Below are positions 15,030-24,600 of a stretch of DNA of 64,000 nucleotides, in pieces (position 1 is the first letter of the stretch; the number at the start of each line of letters is the position of its first letter). Source of the DNA: Taibaiella koreensis (lineage in GTDB: Bacteria > Bacteroidota > Bacteroidia > Chitinophagales > Chitinophagaceae). A program made the position numbers and the translations under genes. The stretch is taken from positions 186,001 through 250,000 of the forward strand of contig NZ_QVNU01000007.1 in NCBI RefSeq assembly GCF_003545715.1, in the 5' to 3' direction. The notes below the pieces were generated by a model that was given only the letters and a program-made list of their open reading frames with translations, ran no database searches and was not told the origin of the DNA.

Positions 15030-15917
15030 TTACCCTTGGGGCTGTCTGCGGAAGCTGCCGGCAGAGTAGCCGGTATGTTTGCGGAAGAAACGATTGAAAT
15101 AGGCCGGATCCTCAAAGCCCAGGTGGTAGCTGATCTCTTTCACAATGTATCCGGTGTGCAGCAGCAGGCGCTTGGCCTCGATAAGGAGTCGTTCCTTGAT
15201 CAGCCCGTTCAGAGTGGTGCCGCTATGCTGGCGGCAAAGCTCATTAAGCTTTTTGGTGGTTACCAGCAAGCTGGCCGCATAGAAAGAAGGCAGGTGTTGT
15301 GTACGGTAGTGTTCTTCCAGTAACTGCTTCAGCCGGCCAAAAAGCAGCGACTCTGCTCTTAAGGTAGGGTAGGCCGCGGTTTCGGCAAACAGCCCGCATT
15401 TCAGCAGGAAAATGTGCAGGTAGCTGCGTACGACATCCATATGGATATCGGTGGCGCCTGCGCCCTCACGGCCCATGGCATACGATAGCTGTTGCAGTTC
15501 CGCAAATTGCTCCGGCGCCAATGTCATTACGGGCGATCCGCCGGCATACGCAGTCAGAAAGCGGTCGGGAAGGGCAGTACTGGTACTGTTGACCAGATAA
15601 TAAAAGTCGGTTGAAAACAAAAGAATGGATCCATAGGAGCCGTGTTCACGGTTTACTTTATGTACCTGGCCCGGCAGTACAAAATGAATGCTATGGTCAG
15701 GAATATCGTAAGTGCCAAGATCGATCTGGTGGGTACCGCCCCCTTTATTGAAAAGAAAGATCTCATAATAGCTATGGCGATGAGCCAACGAAGGATCGTA
15801 TTGGGAGCGCTGGTCCAGCGCGATATACTGGAACAATATTTCCTCTTCTTTCCGGATCGAAAGGTTGTGCGTGGGTATCAGTGCTGCTTCCATCTTTGTT
15901 GTATAGACAATAGACAT
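15030..15917 (-). CDS. AraC family transcriptional regulator
   Basis: 295 residues. An N-terminal AraC-type cupin ligand domain (HRHSYYEIFLFNKGGGTHQI, DHSIHFVLPGQVHKVNREHG) covers residues 40-130, and a C-terminal double helix-turn-helix covers residues 195-292, with the signature VKEISYHLGFEDPAYFNRFF RKHTGYS near the end. Regulators of this kind respond to a small molecule and usually activate nearby or unlinked operons. It is alone, with gdh downstream on the same strand after 308 bp upstream spacing and a lipoprotein gene 276 bp beyond its stop. Its inducer and targets cannot be read from the sequence. Confidence 0.92.
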   Translation of the reverse strand: MSIVYTTKMEAALIPTHNLSIRKEEEILFQYIALDQRSQYDPSLAHRHSYYEIFLFNKGGGTHQIDLGTYDIPDHSIHFVLPGQVHKVNREHGSYGSILLFSTDFYYLVNSTSTALPDRFLTAYAGGSPVMTLAPEQFAELQQLSYAMGREGAGATDIHMDVVRSYLHIFLLKCGLFAETAAYPTLRAESLLFGRLKQLLEEHYRTQHLPSFYAASLLVTTKKLNELCRQHSGTTLNGLIKERLLIEAKRLLLHTGYIVKEISYHLGFEDPAYFNRFFRKHTGYSAGSFRRQPQG

Positions 15918-16225
15918 AAAAAAAAGTACCGGGTGTAGGGTATGGCATTAAGATGTAGGAAGGTAGCGGAATCTGCGGTATCTATACAGGTATTATCAAA
16001 AATTTATAGGTCTTATTTTTGGCAACAAAGAAAACCGATGGGCAAAATAAGGATCAGGTGGCTTTTGGATAAAAGTAATTGTTCAATTGTTTAGCAGCCG
16101 GGTCGACGATAACTTTACCAAAGAGGAATAAAGCTGAATAATGTGGCAAAATAGATAACGGAAAAGAAACAGGGCTGTCCGCAACCGGACAGCCCTGCCA
16201 ATAATAAGAAATAGTCTGATATAAT
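15918..16225. other. 308-bp spacer between araC-type and glutamate dehydrogenase genes
   Basis: Holds the leader of the AraC-type regulator (A/T-rich around 16000-16020, CAAAAATTTATA resembling a degenerate -7 box on the minus strand) and the strong terminator of the dehydrogenase gene at 16170..16197. No open frame longer than 20 codons with a plausible start was seen. Confidence 0.6.
16170..16197 (-). terminator. terminator of the glutamate dehydrogenase gene
   Basis: Perfect 11-bp stem CAGGGCTGTCC / GGACAGCCCTG with a 6-nt loop, 28 bp after the stop codon, followed on the minus strand by TTTCTTTTCC. Confidence 0.85.
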
Positions 16226-17671
16226 TTAAGGGAAGATACCCAGCTCTTCGTAAGCCACGCCGATCTTATTGATAGAGCAAATGAAGGCCGCTGTACGCAG
16301 GTCTTCTACGCCGGAATGTGATTTGAAGGCTTCGCGGATCTCATGGTATGAAGTGATCATCGTGTCTTCCAGGCCGGAATAAACCAGGTCTACTTCATCG
16401 GGACCGTGCAGCAGCACTTTGCGCTCAACCTCGTTGGCGCGCTTGCCGGTCATGCTTTCCATGGTCTTCAGTATTTCGCCAAACTGGTTTTCGCTGAAGC
16501 GCTTTTCCAGGCGGCCGTAGCGTACGTGGCTCAGGTTTTTCAGCCATTCGAAATAAGAAACTGTTACACCACCGGCGTTGAGGTACATATCGGGTACCAC
16601 AACCACGCCTTTCTGATTCAGGATCACGTCGGCATCGGGCGTCAGCGGACCGTTGGCAGCTTCGCCTACGATCTTGGCTTTAATGTTGGCCGCATTGCCG
16701 CCATGGATCACGCTTTCCAGCGCTGCAGGGATCAGGATATCGCACTCCAGCTCGAGGGCATGAGCGCTTACGGGAATGTTTTCGGCGCCGGGGAAATTGA
16801 GGATAGAACCGGTTTCTTTACGGTGTGCAACTACCTTTTCGAGGTCAAGACCATTAGGATTGGAGATAGCGCCTTCGTATTCGGCCAGGCCTACAAGAAT
16901 AGCGCCGCTTTCCTGGAAATACTTGGCGGCGTAGTAACCTACATTACCCAGGCCCTGGATCACTACTTTTTTACCTGCCAGACCTGTGGTCAGGCCCAGG
17001 TTCTTCATGTCTTCTGAAACATTGCACAGCTCGCGGATACCGTAATAAACACCGAGGCCGGTAGCTTCGGTGCGGCCGCGTACACCACCTTGTGCTACGG
17101 GCTTACCGGTTACACAGGCCTGCGCGTTCAACTCGCCGGGATTGAGGGAAGCGTAAGTATCTACGATCCAGCTCATTTCGCGGGCGCTGGTACCATAATC
17201 GGGGGCGGGCACATCGATGCCGGGTCCGATAAAGTTCTTTTTGGCTAATTCGGAAGTATAACGACGGGTGATCTTTTCCAGCTCGAAGGGTGTGTATTTC
17301 TTCGGATCAATTTTAATACCGCCTTTACCGCCACCGAAGGGCACGTTCACCATAGCGCATTTGTAGGTCATGAGGGCAGCCAGGGCCATTACCTCATCCT
17401 GGTTTACGTCCATGCTGAAACGGATACCGCCTTTACAGGGCAGCTTGTGATGGGAGTGCTGTACGCGGTACGCTTCGATTACCTCTACACCATTGCCAAT
17501 GCGTACGGGAAATTTGATCTGGAGGATAGAGTTACAGGCTTTGATTTGCTCGAGGATACCTTTTTCAAAACGGGTAAATTTCGCAGCTTTATCGAAGTTA
17601 CGCTCGACACCCTGGAAAAAGCTGTATTCAGTGTGACCTGAAGTTGTGGTTACTGTTGCCGTAGAAGCCAT
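16226..17671 (-). CDS. Glu/Leu/Phe/Val dehydrogenase (glutamate dehydrogenase)
   Basis: 481 residues, slightly longer than the usual 415-450 for this family. The catalytic region contains the substrate motif [12 protein letters not shown], the active-site Lys in [18 protein letters not shown], and [20 protein letters not shown]. The Rossmann domain begins at [19 protein letters not shown] (GxGxxG). It interconverts glutamate and 2-oxoglutarate plus ammonia, linking amino-acid catabolism to the TCA cycle; specificity for Glu over branched substrates is likely but not proven. Start chosen at 17671 because the next upstream gene stops at 17712. It is followed by a strong terminator, and shares direction with the ccsA-ccmD pair 40 bp upstream. 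Confidence 0.93.
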   Translation of the reverse strand: MASTATVTTTSGHTEYSFFQGVERNFDKAAKFTRFEKGILEQIKACNSILQIKFPVRIGNGVEVIEAYRVQHSHHKLPCKGGIRFSMDVNQDEVMALAALMTYKCAMVNVPFGGGKGGIKIDPKKYTPFELEKITRRYTSELAKKNFIGPGIDVPAPDYGTSAREMSWIVDTYASLNPGELNAQACVTGKPVAQGGVRGRTEATGLGVYYGIRELCNVSEDMKNLGLTTGLAGKKVVIQGLGNVGYYAAKYFQESGAILVGLAEYEGAISNPNGLDLEKVVAHRKETGSILNFPGAENIPVSAHALELECDILIPAALESVIHGGNAANIKAKIVGEAANGPLTPDADVILNQKGVVVVPDMYLNAGGVTVSYFEWLKNLSHVRYGRLEKRFSENQFGEILKTMESMTGKRANEVERKVLLHGPDEVDLVYSGLEDTMITSYHEIREAFKSHSGVEDLRTAAFICSINKIGVAYEELGIFP

Positions 17672-17711
17672 AAAATTTAAAATGAGTGATGAATTACTTA
17701 GTCTCGTTCAA

Positions 17712-17960
17712 TTATTGTTTGTGATTGTGTTGATTACGTTCCAGTTTTTTGATTTTTCGCTCCAAAAACACCAGAAATAAAATAATGCCGGCAAAAATAG
17801 TGCAAATAACCAATAGAACAACATAAATTTTGCCGCTGGAGCGGAAAGTATCGGCCATCTCGGGACGCTCATGAGCCTGGCAGAAAAGCGGTAGCAGCAG
17901 CAATAAGGTGAGTAGACGCTTACTGTTGATCCAGGTCGAAATATTACGAAATATCTTCAT
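17712..17960 (-). CDS. CcmD-like small membrane protein
   Basis: 82 residues. An N-terminal signal-like hydrophobic stretch (LLTLLLLLPLFCQAHERP) is followed by a second membrane segment (IYVVLLVICTIFAGIILFLV) and a Lys/Arg/Asn-rich cytosolic tail (ERKIKKLERNQHNHKQ). The pattern of one membrane helix plus a basic tail, overlapping the end of a CcmC/CcsA gene by 17 bp, is that of CcmD, which helps release haem-loaded CcmE from the CcmABC complex. The leading signal is longer than in proteobacterial CcmD but usual in Bacteroidota annotations. Confidence 0.75.
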   Translation of the reverse strand: MKIFRNISTWINSKRLLTLLLLLPLFCQAHERPEMADTFRSSGKIYVVLLVICTIFAGIILFLVFLERKIKKLERNQHNHKQ

Positions 17961-18618
17961 TGAGTATATCCTTTTTTTCTATAAGGTTGAGCCGTATCGT
18001 GAGCGAGGTGATCCATACACCCAGCAATATCCAGCCGATAACGGCCGGGTAAAATACCATACGCATATGGTTGTCGAGGTCGTAAGTGTTGAAGCCGGTA
18101 TTGCCGCCGCTGCCGGGATGCAAGGAGTCGGCCAGGCTGGGCAGGATCCAGAGGAAGGGGATCATAAGCGCAAAGGCGAAAATATTATACACCGCGCTGA
18201 TCTTGGCCCGCTTGTCGTAGTCGCTTATAGCGCCGCGCAGGGCCAGGTAGGCAAAATAGGAAAGCATGCTGAGCGCTGCGCCGAGCTGCTTGGGATCGTT
18301 GCTCCAGGGCTCGCCCCAGGTATAATTGGCCCACTCCATGCCGGTGATCAATCCCAGGGCTCCGAATAGCAGGCCTATATTGACAAACTGCACCGAGTAG
18401 ATATCATCTTTCAGATTGCCGCTGCGCAGGTAGCGGATCGCATAGACCAGGCTCACGGTGAACAAGGTCATCATGCCAAACCACATGGGCACATGAAAAT
18501 AAAGATTGCGGATACTTTCGTGGATGAGGGCCAGTGCCGGAACGGGGAAGAGAAGACCGCCTATAATCGTATAGACCAGCAGCGCTACGCAGAGAATTTT
18601 CCACCAGGACTTTCGCAT
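17944..18618 (-). CDS. ccsA: cytochrome c biogenesis protein CcsA/CcmC
   Basis: 224 residues with six hydrophobic segments. The haem-handling Trp-rich motif is present as EWANYTWGEPWSNDPKQLGA (residues 105-125), together with the flanking His residues of HVPMWFGMM and FYPAVIGWILLG. CcmC/CcsA proteins deliver haem to the periplasm for attachment to apocytochromes c. In Bacteroidota this protein often works with a CcmD-like partner, encoded here with a 17-bp overlap. The window also encodes a di-haem peroxidase at 34849..36735 that would need this pathway. A promoter with TTG-N21-TACCTTTG lies 45 bp upstream of the start codon. Confidence 0.88.
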   Translation of the reverse strand: MRKSWWKILCVALLVYTIIGGLLFPVPALALIHESIRNLYFHVPMWFGMMTLFTVSLVYAIRYLRSGNLKDDIYSVQFVNIGLLFGALGLITGMEWANYTWGEPWSNDPKQLGAALSMLSYFAYLALRGAISDYDKRAKISAVYNIFAFALMIPFLWILPSLADSLHPGSGGNTGFNTYDLDNHMRMVFYPAVIGWILLGVWITSLTIRLNLIEKKDILNEDIS

Positions 18619-18664
18619 GAAGCAAATCGGAATTGATAAGGCAGCCGGGGCTGCGAAATTTGCG

Positions 18665-18696
18665 CAAAGGTAGTGGGTTTATTGAAATAAAGCCAA
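18665..18696 (-). promoter_or_regulatory. promoter of the ccsA-ccmD pair
   Basis: Minus strand TTG (18694..18696), 21-bp spacer, TACCTTTG (18665..18672). Same arrangement and -7 sequence as the riboswitch-operon promoter. Confidence 0.6.
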
Positions 18697-18774
18697 TTGA
18701 ACCCGATCATTTTTGTATAGCGCCTGCTGTCGCAGCTTTGGGCCTTGCGCTGCCATGGCATTTGTTTTACCGGG

Positions 18775-19224
18775 CTAGGCTTTACCCTTGCCCGATACCT
18801 TTTCATCTTTCTGCACTGCCAGGCGATAGGCTTCTTCCAGGTAGGGCCATATCCGGTCAACAGTAGCTTCAGTGGGATTAAGCACACACACCCAGTACAT
18901 ATTGCCATAAATCGGGTGGGGCATCAACGTGTCTAATGCGGTAAAGTCGGGGCCGCTTTCCACGAAGCCGCCGATTCCGGGCCGGGAAGGCAGATTGCCG
19001 AACAAATCCTTAAAGCTTTCTTTACCGACACCGATGCTCAGCCGGAAAACACCTTCTCTGTTCAAGTGTGAAATAGCATCGAAATCATTGTCTGCAGTGA
19101 CGATAGTTGCAAAAGGAAAGCGGTCGTCGGCGCCATATAAAAAGAAAAAGTCGCCGCCGGCTTCAGTAATATAGCTGTCCTTAAGATCCTTTGTGATCCT
19201 GTCTTTGAGCAGATCGATGTTCAT
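18775..19224 (-). CDS. DUF6194 family protein
   Basis: 149 residues starting MNIDLLKDRITKDLKDSYIT. The family pattern is clear: EAGGDFFFLYGADDRFPFAT, NREGVFRLSIGVGKESFKDL and HPIYGNMYWVCVLNPTEATV. Small soluble proteins of this family resemble DUF5519/MmcQ-like (YjbR) folds and have no established activity. The start at 19224 is preferred to the longer frame from 19269, whose extra residues MVICYICSSSTYTKP are unlike the family; a TATATTTG -7 box at 19250..19257 on the minus strand supports this. No partner genes are evident. Confidence 0.85.
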   Translation of the reverse strand: MNIDLLKDRITKDLKDSYITEAGGDFFFLYGADDRFPFATIVTADNDFDAISHLNREGVFRLSIGVGKESFKDLFGNLPSRPGIGGFVESGPDFTALDTLMPHPIYGNMYWVCVLNPTEATVDRIWPYLEEAYRLAVQKDEKVSGKGKA

Positions 19225-19331
19225 TGGTTTGGTATAGGTTGAGGAGGAACAAATATAACAAATAACCAACGATAGGGCCGGGATAATTCTTACCGGCCCA
19301 CGATATGGATACAGGCTAAAACCGCGTGTCG

Positions 19332-19592
19332 TTACTTTTCTTTTTTATCCTCCGCGGTTTCCTTCTTCGCTTTTTTTGCCTTGCGGGCATCCTGTTTGGC
19401 GGTGTGCTTTTCGTGCTCATTCTTCCAGAAGTCGCGCTGATCGGTACCTACCTTTTTCCAGAACTTTTTATGTCTTTCTTTGGCTTCTGCGCGGCTTTCC
19501 TTCTTTTCATTTTTGGTTTTCGGAGCGTCCTGCGCCAGGGCGGTTTGTTGTATCAGGCCCGCAGCCAGGATAAGGATCAGTATTTTTTTCAT
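19332..19592 (-). CDS. small secreted Lys/Glu-rich protein
   Basis: 86 residues. Signal peptide about 1-21 (MKKILILILAAGLIQQTALA QD), then a highly charged, helix-forming mature part: PKTKNEKKESRAEAKERHKK, FWKKVGTDQRDFWKNEHEKH and ARKAKKAKKETAEDKKEK. There are no cysteines and no recognised domain. Short periplasmic proteins of this composition are common in Bacteroidota and their role is unknown. Coding is supported by the signal peptide and the isolated position between two genes on either side. Confidence 0.65.
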   Translation of the reverse strand: MKKILILILAAGLIQQTALAQDAPKTKNEKKESRAEAKERHKKFWKKVGTDQRDFWKNEHEKHTAKQDARKAKKAKKETAEDKKEK

Positions 19593-19819
19593 AGGGTTCT
19601 TTTTGCTTTACGCTTCAAAAATAATCAATACCGGCATCCGGCATATATGCTTATTACGTGGCAGGGCAGGCGTATATCTGATGTGGCGCCTTGTTTTTCT
19701 GAAACCCTTTGCCAGCATGGTGTATAGCCTGTTCTCCTGCTGTACAAAAGGTGTGTCAATGGGTGTTATACTTTTCACAATACCCCTTTTCCGGTAGGCT
19801 GCTGCTTGACGCTGCAAAG

Positions 19820-19827
19820 TATTTTTG
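19820..19827 (+). promoter_or_regulatory. -7 box for the 234-aa lipoprotein gene
   Basis: TATTTTTG fits TAnnTTTG and lies 17 bp before the first candidate start codon and 32 bp before the second, which favours the second (19859). Confidence 0.4.
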
Positions 19828-19843
19828 CCGCGCAATTTGAACA

Positions 19844-20548
19844 ATGAAAATTTTGACGATGAAAACAAAACTTACGATCAATCGCTGTTCCCTCAAACAA
19901 TTATTATTTGCAGGCCTCTTGCCTGCTCTCATCATGATGATCGCTTCCTGCGGTAAGGATGACGGACCCGGACCCGATCCCGGCACCGGTGTTCCGCCCA
20001 ATGACTCACCTGGTCATATCTCCGGGATGGGTGAGTTTGGTGGCGCACTGCAGGGAACCCCTTACGTATTCCCGGCTGGTGTAAGCCTGGTCAACGATAC
20101 CCTTTTCGGCGACAATCCAACTGAAGATACCGTATTGGCTAGCCTGGGACATGGTTCGTATGTGGACGTGCACTGTTTGTTGTACAACAGCGGCCCCGAG
20201 GTGATATGGCATGTCCCCGGCGGGCTTACTTTCCAATGCTATGATCCCGAATATCAGAACGGTATCTGTGCCGAATCCAATAGTGTTACCTTACCGGCGC
20301 ACGATACAGTGGTAGTGCTTATCAGGGCTTATTGCGTCAACGCGTCGAAGCATCCCAGCGGCGATTATTTCAAGCTGGGGCCAGTAACCAATTCCGCTTC
20401 TATGAGTGAGCTTGTCGAACTGCTGCGCAACAAAGCTGTACCCGATGGTGAAGGTAGTGCCGTGCAAAGCGGAGTATGGGCTATCTCAGACTATGATGGC
20501 CTCAGCACATCGAACCGGTCCGACATTGCCGGCATGCCTGATAAATAA
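19844..20548 (+). CDS. hypothetical lipoprotein, 234 aa
   Basis: Two in-frame ATGs are possible, 19844 and 19859; the second gives MKTKLTINRCSLKQLLFAGL with lipobox IASC (Cys 37 from the first ATG). The mature part opens with a Gly/Asp/Pro linker (GKDDGPGPDPGTGVPPND) and contains a single beta-rich domain with VDVHCLLYNSGPEVIWHVPG, YDPEYQNGICAESNSVTLPA and VVVLIRAYCVNASKHPSGDY, including four Cys that could pair. I do not recognise the family. A TATTTTTG -7 box (19820..19827) and a strong terminator (20569..20609) make it a monocistronic unit. Confidence 0.75.
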   Translation: MKILTMKTKLTINRCSLKQLLFAGLLPALIMMIASCGKDDGPGPDPGTGVPPNDSPGHISGMGEFGGALQGTPYVFPAGVSLVNDTLFGDNPTEDTVLASLGHGSYVDVHCLLYNSGPEVIWHVPGGLTFQCYDPEYQNGICAESNSVTLPAHDTVVVLIRAYCVNASKHPSGDYFKLGPVTNSASMSELVELLRNKAVPDGEGSAVQSGVWAISDYDGLSTSNRSDIAGMPDK

Positions 20549-20568
20549 ATTTACTGATCTTTTAAGCC

Positions 20569-20609
20569 AAACGGCCGGTAGAATCCAAGCATTCGACCGG
20601 CCGTTTTTT
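20569..20609 (+). terminator. terminator of the 234-aa lipoprotein gene
   Basis: Perfect 11-bp stem AAACGGCCGGT / ACCGGCCGTTT followed by a T run, 21 bp after the stop codon. Confidence 0.85.
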
Positions 20610-20623
20610 ATCCGTATCCTTTA

Positions 20624-20773
20624 AGAGGCTGTCTGAAAATTTGGAGTTAAAGTGCATGAATGAATTGGAACAGGACACTTTCTAAAGATTATGAATGTAC
20701 CACCATTCCTTCCTAATCAATGATTTACCGCTCAAACATTCGTAGAATTATCTCTAAAATTTAGAAAGCCTCT
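20624..20773. mobile_element. MITE-like or insertion-sequence relic, 150 bp
   Basis: The ends form imperfect inverted repeats: AGAGGCTGTCTGAAAATTTG on the left against AGAGGCTTTCTAAATTTTAG read inward from the right. GAGGCTGTCT-type ends are common on Bacteroidota insertion sequences. The interior has only a 9-codon frame. No target duplication is visible at the borders, so it is probably an old, decayed element sitting between a terminator and the methyltransferase gene. Confidence 0.4.
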
Positions 20774-20800
20774 GAGCAAAATTCTTCAGGCCATGCTCTT

Positions 20801-21601
20801 TTACTGTGGCCACTCTTTCTGTAATGTGATAAAAAGATAGTCGCCAAGCCCGTTGTTATAGCTATTTTTAATTGTTTCAAAGCTGCCGTTGTCTATGTCC
20901 GACTTTAGCTGAAGCAAGCCATGTTCCACTTCTTCGGCATTGGCCAGTGCGACAAATGATGATATGCCTTGTCGTACCGCTTCTTCGAAGTATAGTCCAG
21001 GCCTGTTCTTGCCGGAATAAAGAAAGAGGTCTTCCAGCTCATCAAGCACAAAGTAAGGCTCACAGCCTGTTATCTTCAATCCTGCCTCAGATGCGGCTTT
21101 AATTAAAATTTCCGGTGAAGGCATTTGAATCGCCGAAGCTTCAAGCATAGCAGGGAAATAATGGTTCAGCCAATAGCCTTTCATTTGTTCAGGCGTGGCG
21201 GTAAACAGTACCAGGCGCCCGGTATCTTTCATTACCCTTCTTATTTCGGTAAAGGCCGATTGGAGGTTATTCCAATGATGAATGGTAAGGGTAGCCATAA
21301 CACCGTCAAACAAGCCATCCGAAATTGGAATGAGCTCCGCCATGCCCTGTATCCAGCTTACTTTCGTGCTTCTGGATCTTGCTTCCTGAAGCATCTTTTC
21401 TGAAGGGTCTGCACCATAAAATTTCATGCCCATACTGGCCAGCGCTATGGTGTAGTTACCTGTTCCGCAACCAATATCGAGATAAACCGCATCCGTTGCA
21501 GGCTTCAGGAGATGAGCAAGCCGGCTGGTAAGGTAGGGATCTGCGCAACGTGTTTTGTTATATCCCCTTCCTATAACATCGTATTTGTATTCAGGTGTCA
21601 T
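20801..21601 (-). CDS. class I SAM-dependent methyltransferase
   Basis: 266 residues. The SAM-binding motif I is VYLDIGCGTGNYTIALASMG (about residue 40), motif II FYGADPSEKMLQEARSR, and motif III/post I GVMATLTIHHWNNLQSAFTE with RRVMKDTGRLVLFTATPEQM. The sequence resembles the Methyltransf_11/UbiE-like small-molecule group. The substrate is unknown. It starts 30 bp after the stop of the large protease gene on the same strand, but no functional link is apparent. The first residues MTPEYKYDVIGRGYNKTRCA are typical of this subgroup, supporting the start. Confidence 0.9.
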   Translation of the reverse strand: MTPEYKYDVIGRGYNKTRCADPYLTSRLAHLLKPATDAVYLDIGCGTGNYTIALASMGMKFYGADPSEKMLQEARSRSTKVSWIQGMAELIPISDGLFDGVMATLTIHHWNNLQSAFTEIRRVMKDTGRLVLFTATPEQMKGYWLNHYFPAMLEASAIQMPSPEILIKAASEAGLKITGCEPYFVLDELEDLFLYSGKNRPGLYFEEAVRQGISSFVALANAEEVEHGLLQLKSDIDNGSFETIKNSYNNGLGDYLFITLQKEWPQ

Positions 21602-21631
21602 GCCTTATGAATTTAGACAGCCTATAAGTGT

Positions 21632-24600
21632 TCAACGTTTGGCCAGCTTCACGGCAAACCCTTTGCCACTGAGCAGGTACATACCTGGCGCAAGACCGGC
21701 CAGGCTTAGGGTATACCCGTCGCGATCCACGTTAAGCTGCTTCAGTATCCTGCCGCTCATATCGGTGAGCACAGCCGCCAGTGGCAGCTGCCGTCCCTTT
21801 ACCTGTATACTGACCTGGCTCGTGGCCGGGTTGGGAACGATGGTAAGACCGGGCAGGTTGCTGAAATGTACGACCGCAATATTGCTGTACCGGAAATCGC
21901 CATCGGTCTGGTTGGCTCTTACCCGATAGTAATTGCTGCCTTCAGCAGCGCCGGTATGCCAGTAGCTATAATGGCCTTCTTCCTGCTTCGCCTCATTTTT
22001 GCCCAGGGTCTTGAACGGGCTGAAATTGCGTCCGTCGCTGCTTTGTTCCAGCTGGAAGTTGCTAAGGGACGGAAGGCCTTCTGTTTGCCAGTAAAGCCGC
22101 GACGCTTGTTGCTCCTGTCGCGCCGTAAGCTTCAGGTATTCGTAGGGTAAAGGTGTTGGTGTAATGGTAACGGTCACGCTGTTGCTACTGACTGCAAGGC
22201 ATTCTCCTGAGCCAAAGCCGGCGGTAAGTAAGCTGTTGAATGGCTGGTTGAGGTAGCTATTGATCGCAATGGAGGGGCTGTAGCTGAGCCCGTAAACCGT
22301 ATAGCTCCCCGGGCCCTGGCTTTGCAGATTGGGCGGGCCGGCGCTGATCGCGATGATGGTACCGGTGCTGTTTACCACAAGGTAGGCATAACTACCGACG
22401 GGGGTTTGTGTCTCCGGATATACTTTCGCAGGGCCGCTGAAATCGATGCGATAAGTACCAAGGATCGTTGCATTCCTTCGCAGTATAGCAAGAGTGTACA
22501 CGCTGTCACGAAGGGCATTAAAAGTAAAGCGTACGTCGGTGGTGGTAGTGGTACCGCCAGGTGTCTGGAAGGCGGTTGTGCTGCCATATTGGTAATTGGT
22601 GCAGGCATTGGCGGCATTAGCTGCTACCAGGCCGCCGGAACCGTAGATGGTCATGTAGGGATTGGCAGGGAGCGTATATAGCGTTCTGCCTACAGTATAA
22701 ATACCTGGCTGGGCCACACGGAAGCGAAAGAGGTCGTACCGGCCGCTGTAGCCCGAGCCGGCACGGCAGGTCGAATCAGTGGGGCTGTTGCGAAAGCCTA
22801 TAATACCCGTAGGATCTGTGGCCGTAATCTCGCCGGCAAGGGTATCGAATGGTTGTCCGAGCAAAGGCAGGAGATCAAGCTGTAAAGATGGATCTCCCTG
22901 CTGCGCCGTTACCGGATCCTGGGGCCAGATTCCCGAGGGCTGAGCCGAAGCGCAGGCGGGCTGGATGGTAAGATCGGCATTGTTGATATCGAAGAAAAGA
23001 TTGCCCTGGGCAGCGACCATGATCCTGCCATTGGTAGTGGGCATGTTGGGAACAGTTACGGTAGCCGTGCCGTTATTGGGTGTAGCGCTTAGTAAGGGTA
23101 TATTATAATTGAGGCCATCAACGGCAAACAGGATCTGTACCTGCTGTGTATTGACCGGCGCCTGGTCGGTGCCGGCGACATCCCAGGTAAGCGTAAGCGA
23201 TGTGCCACCATTAAGTGTAGCAGGCGTATTTTGGCTGGTTACCTGGAAGGGGCTTGTCCCTGTGGTTTTGATCAGAAAAGTATCTGTGCCGGTGCAGCCG
23301 CATCCCGGATGATTATCGCGCACTGTGGTCCGGTAAGTGAGTTGCCTGGGAACGGAAGACAGCAGCTCGAAGGCCGGAACAGTATTGGTAAGAATGCTAT
23401 CCATGCGCGGTACATAACGGAAAGACCGGGTAGAAGGCTGAAAGTTCCTTACAATAGGGCCGAAAGCGGTGGCTGGTGTAGGGCGGGTAGAGTCGCCCGT
23501 ACCCAGGTCCATTTCTTCAAAATTATAGGTAAGGTTATTGTCTTCGGCATCTGTGGCATTGGCATAAAGCCGGTAGGGTGTGGAAACGGGTATGAAAAAA
23601 GTATCGTCAGATGGCGTATTGATCGCAGGGGTAGTGTTGACTGCTCCAGCGGTATAGCAGCTGCCATTTGCACTGTTAATAAAGGTTTTCATCTGGCCGA
23701 TGTTGCCACCGTGAAAGTAGACAAAGGTGTTATAGGAATTATAGGAAGGCTGGCAGTCAGTATAAGCCATGATGGTGGATCCGCCGCCTACTTCCCAGGC
23801 CGAATTGGGAGAGAAGGAGCAGCCGGCGCCATTGGCATTGTGGCTATGGCCCGCGCCCAGCCGGTGGCCCAGCTCGTGCGCTGTAACAGTGCCCAGGTAA
23901 GTGGTGGGATCGAGCGAATTGTAGCCTGCAGTCGTCCTGCCTTTGGTGCTGCCGATGCAGGTGGTACCGCCGGCACAGCCGCCGAAATTGGTGTAGAAGA
24001 TAATGATCCCCATATCGTAATCGGCATCGTTAAGGTTGTTGCTGAAGCTGTTTTCCGCATAAGTCGTTTGTGGACTGCAGGGACCGGCAGCAGGATTAAA
24101 AGGGTCGGTGGTCGGGTCGGTATAGATCAGGTTATTATTCGTGACTACGGTAAAGCGAACGCCCAGATCCCTTTCAAATACAGCGTTGACGGTATTGATC
24201 AGGGCGGTGAGGTGGGCTATAGCATCGGCCTGCGAGCCGCTGGCTGCCGTGAACTCACCGGTACAACCAACGGCCAGGCGATAGGTGCGCAGGAAGCAGC
24301 CTGTAGAAGGGGTTAAAGTAGGCTTCAGCGCTGTAATTTCTTGTGGAAGCTGTAGCATATTGTCGTCCATGCCGCACATGGCGAGTTTCGCGCCGGCATC
24401 GGGTCGCCCGGCATCGTCAAAAATATAGATCAGGCCTCGTGGCTGGTCGGCCGGCAACTGTGCCGAGGTGCTTATATACCATGTATAGCCGGCCCGCAGC
24501 ACGATCCCGTAGATCTTGTCCTTATAGGTACTGAGGTGGATAAGCTCGCTTTTATCACGGCTGTAGCCGCTGTACGTGTGTACCGGTACGGCCGGGGTTC

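Noticed and set aside
23231-24316. A 361-codon open frame on the plus strand
   Set aside because: It lies wholly inside the metalloprotease gene on the other strand, has no recognisable domain, and its composition mirrors the real gene's codons. Treated as a shadow frame.
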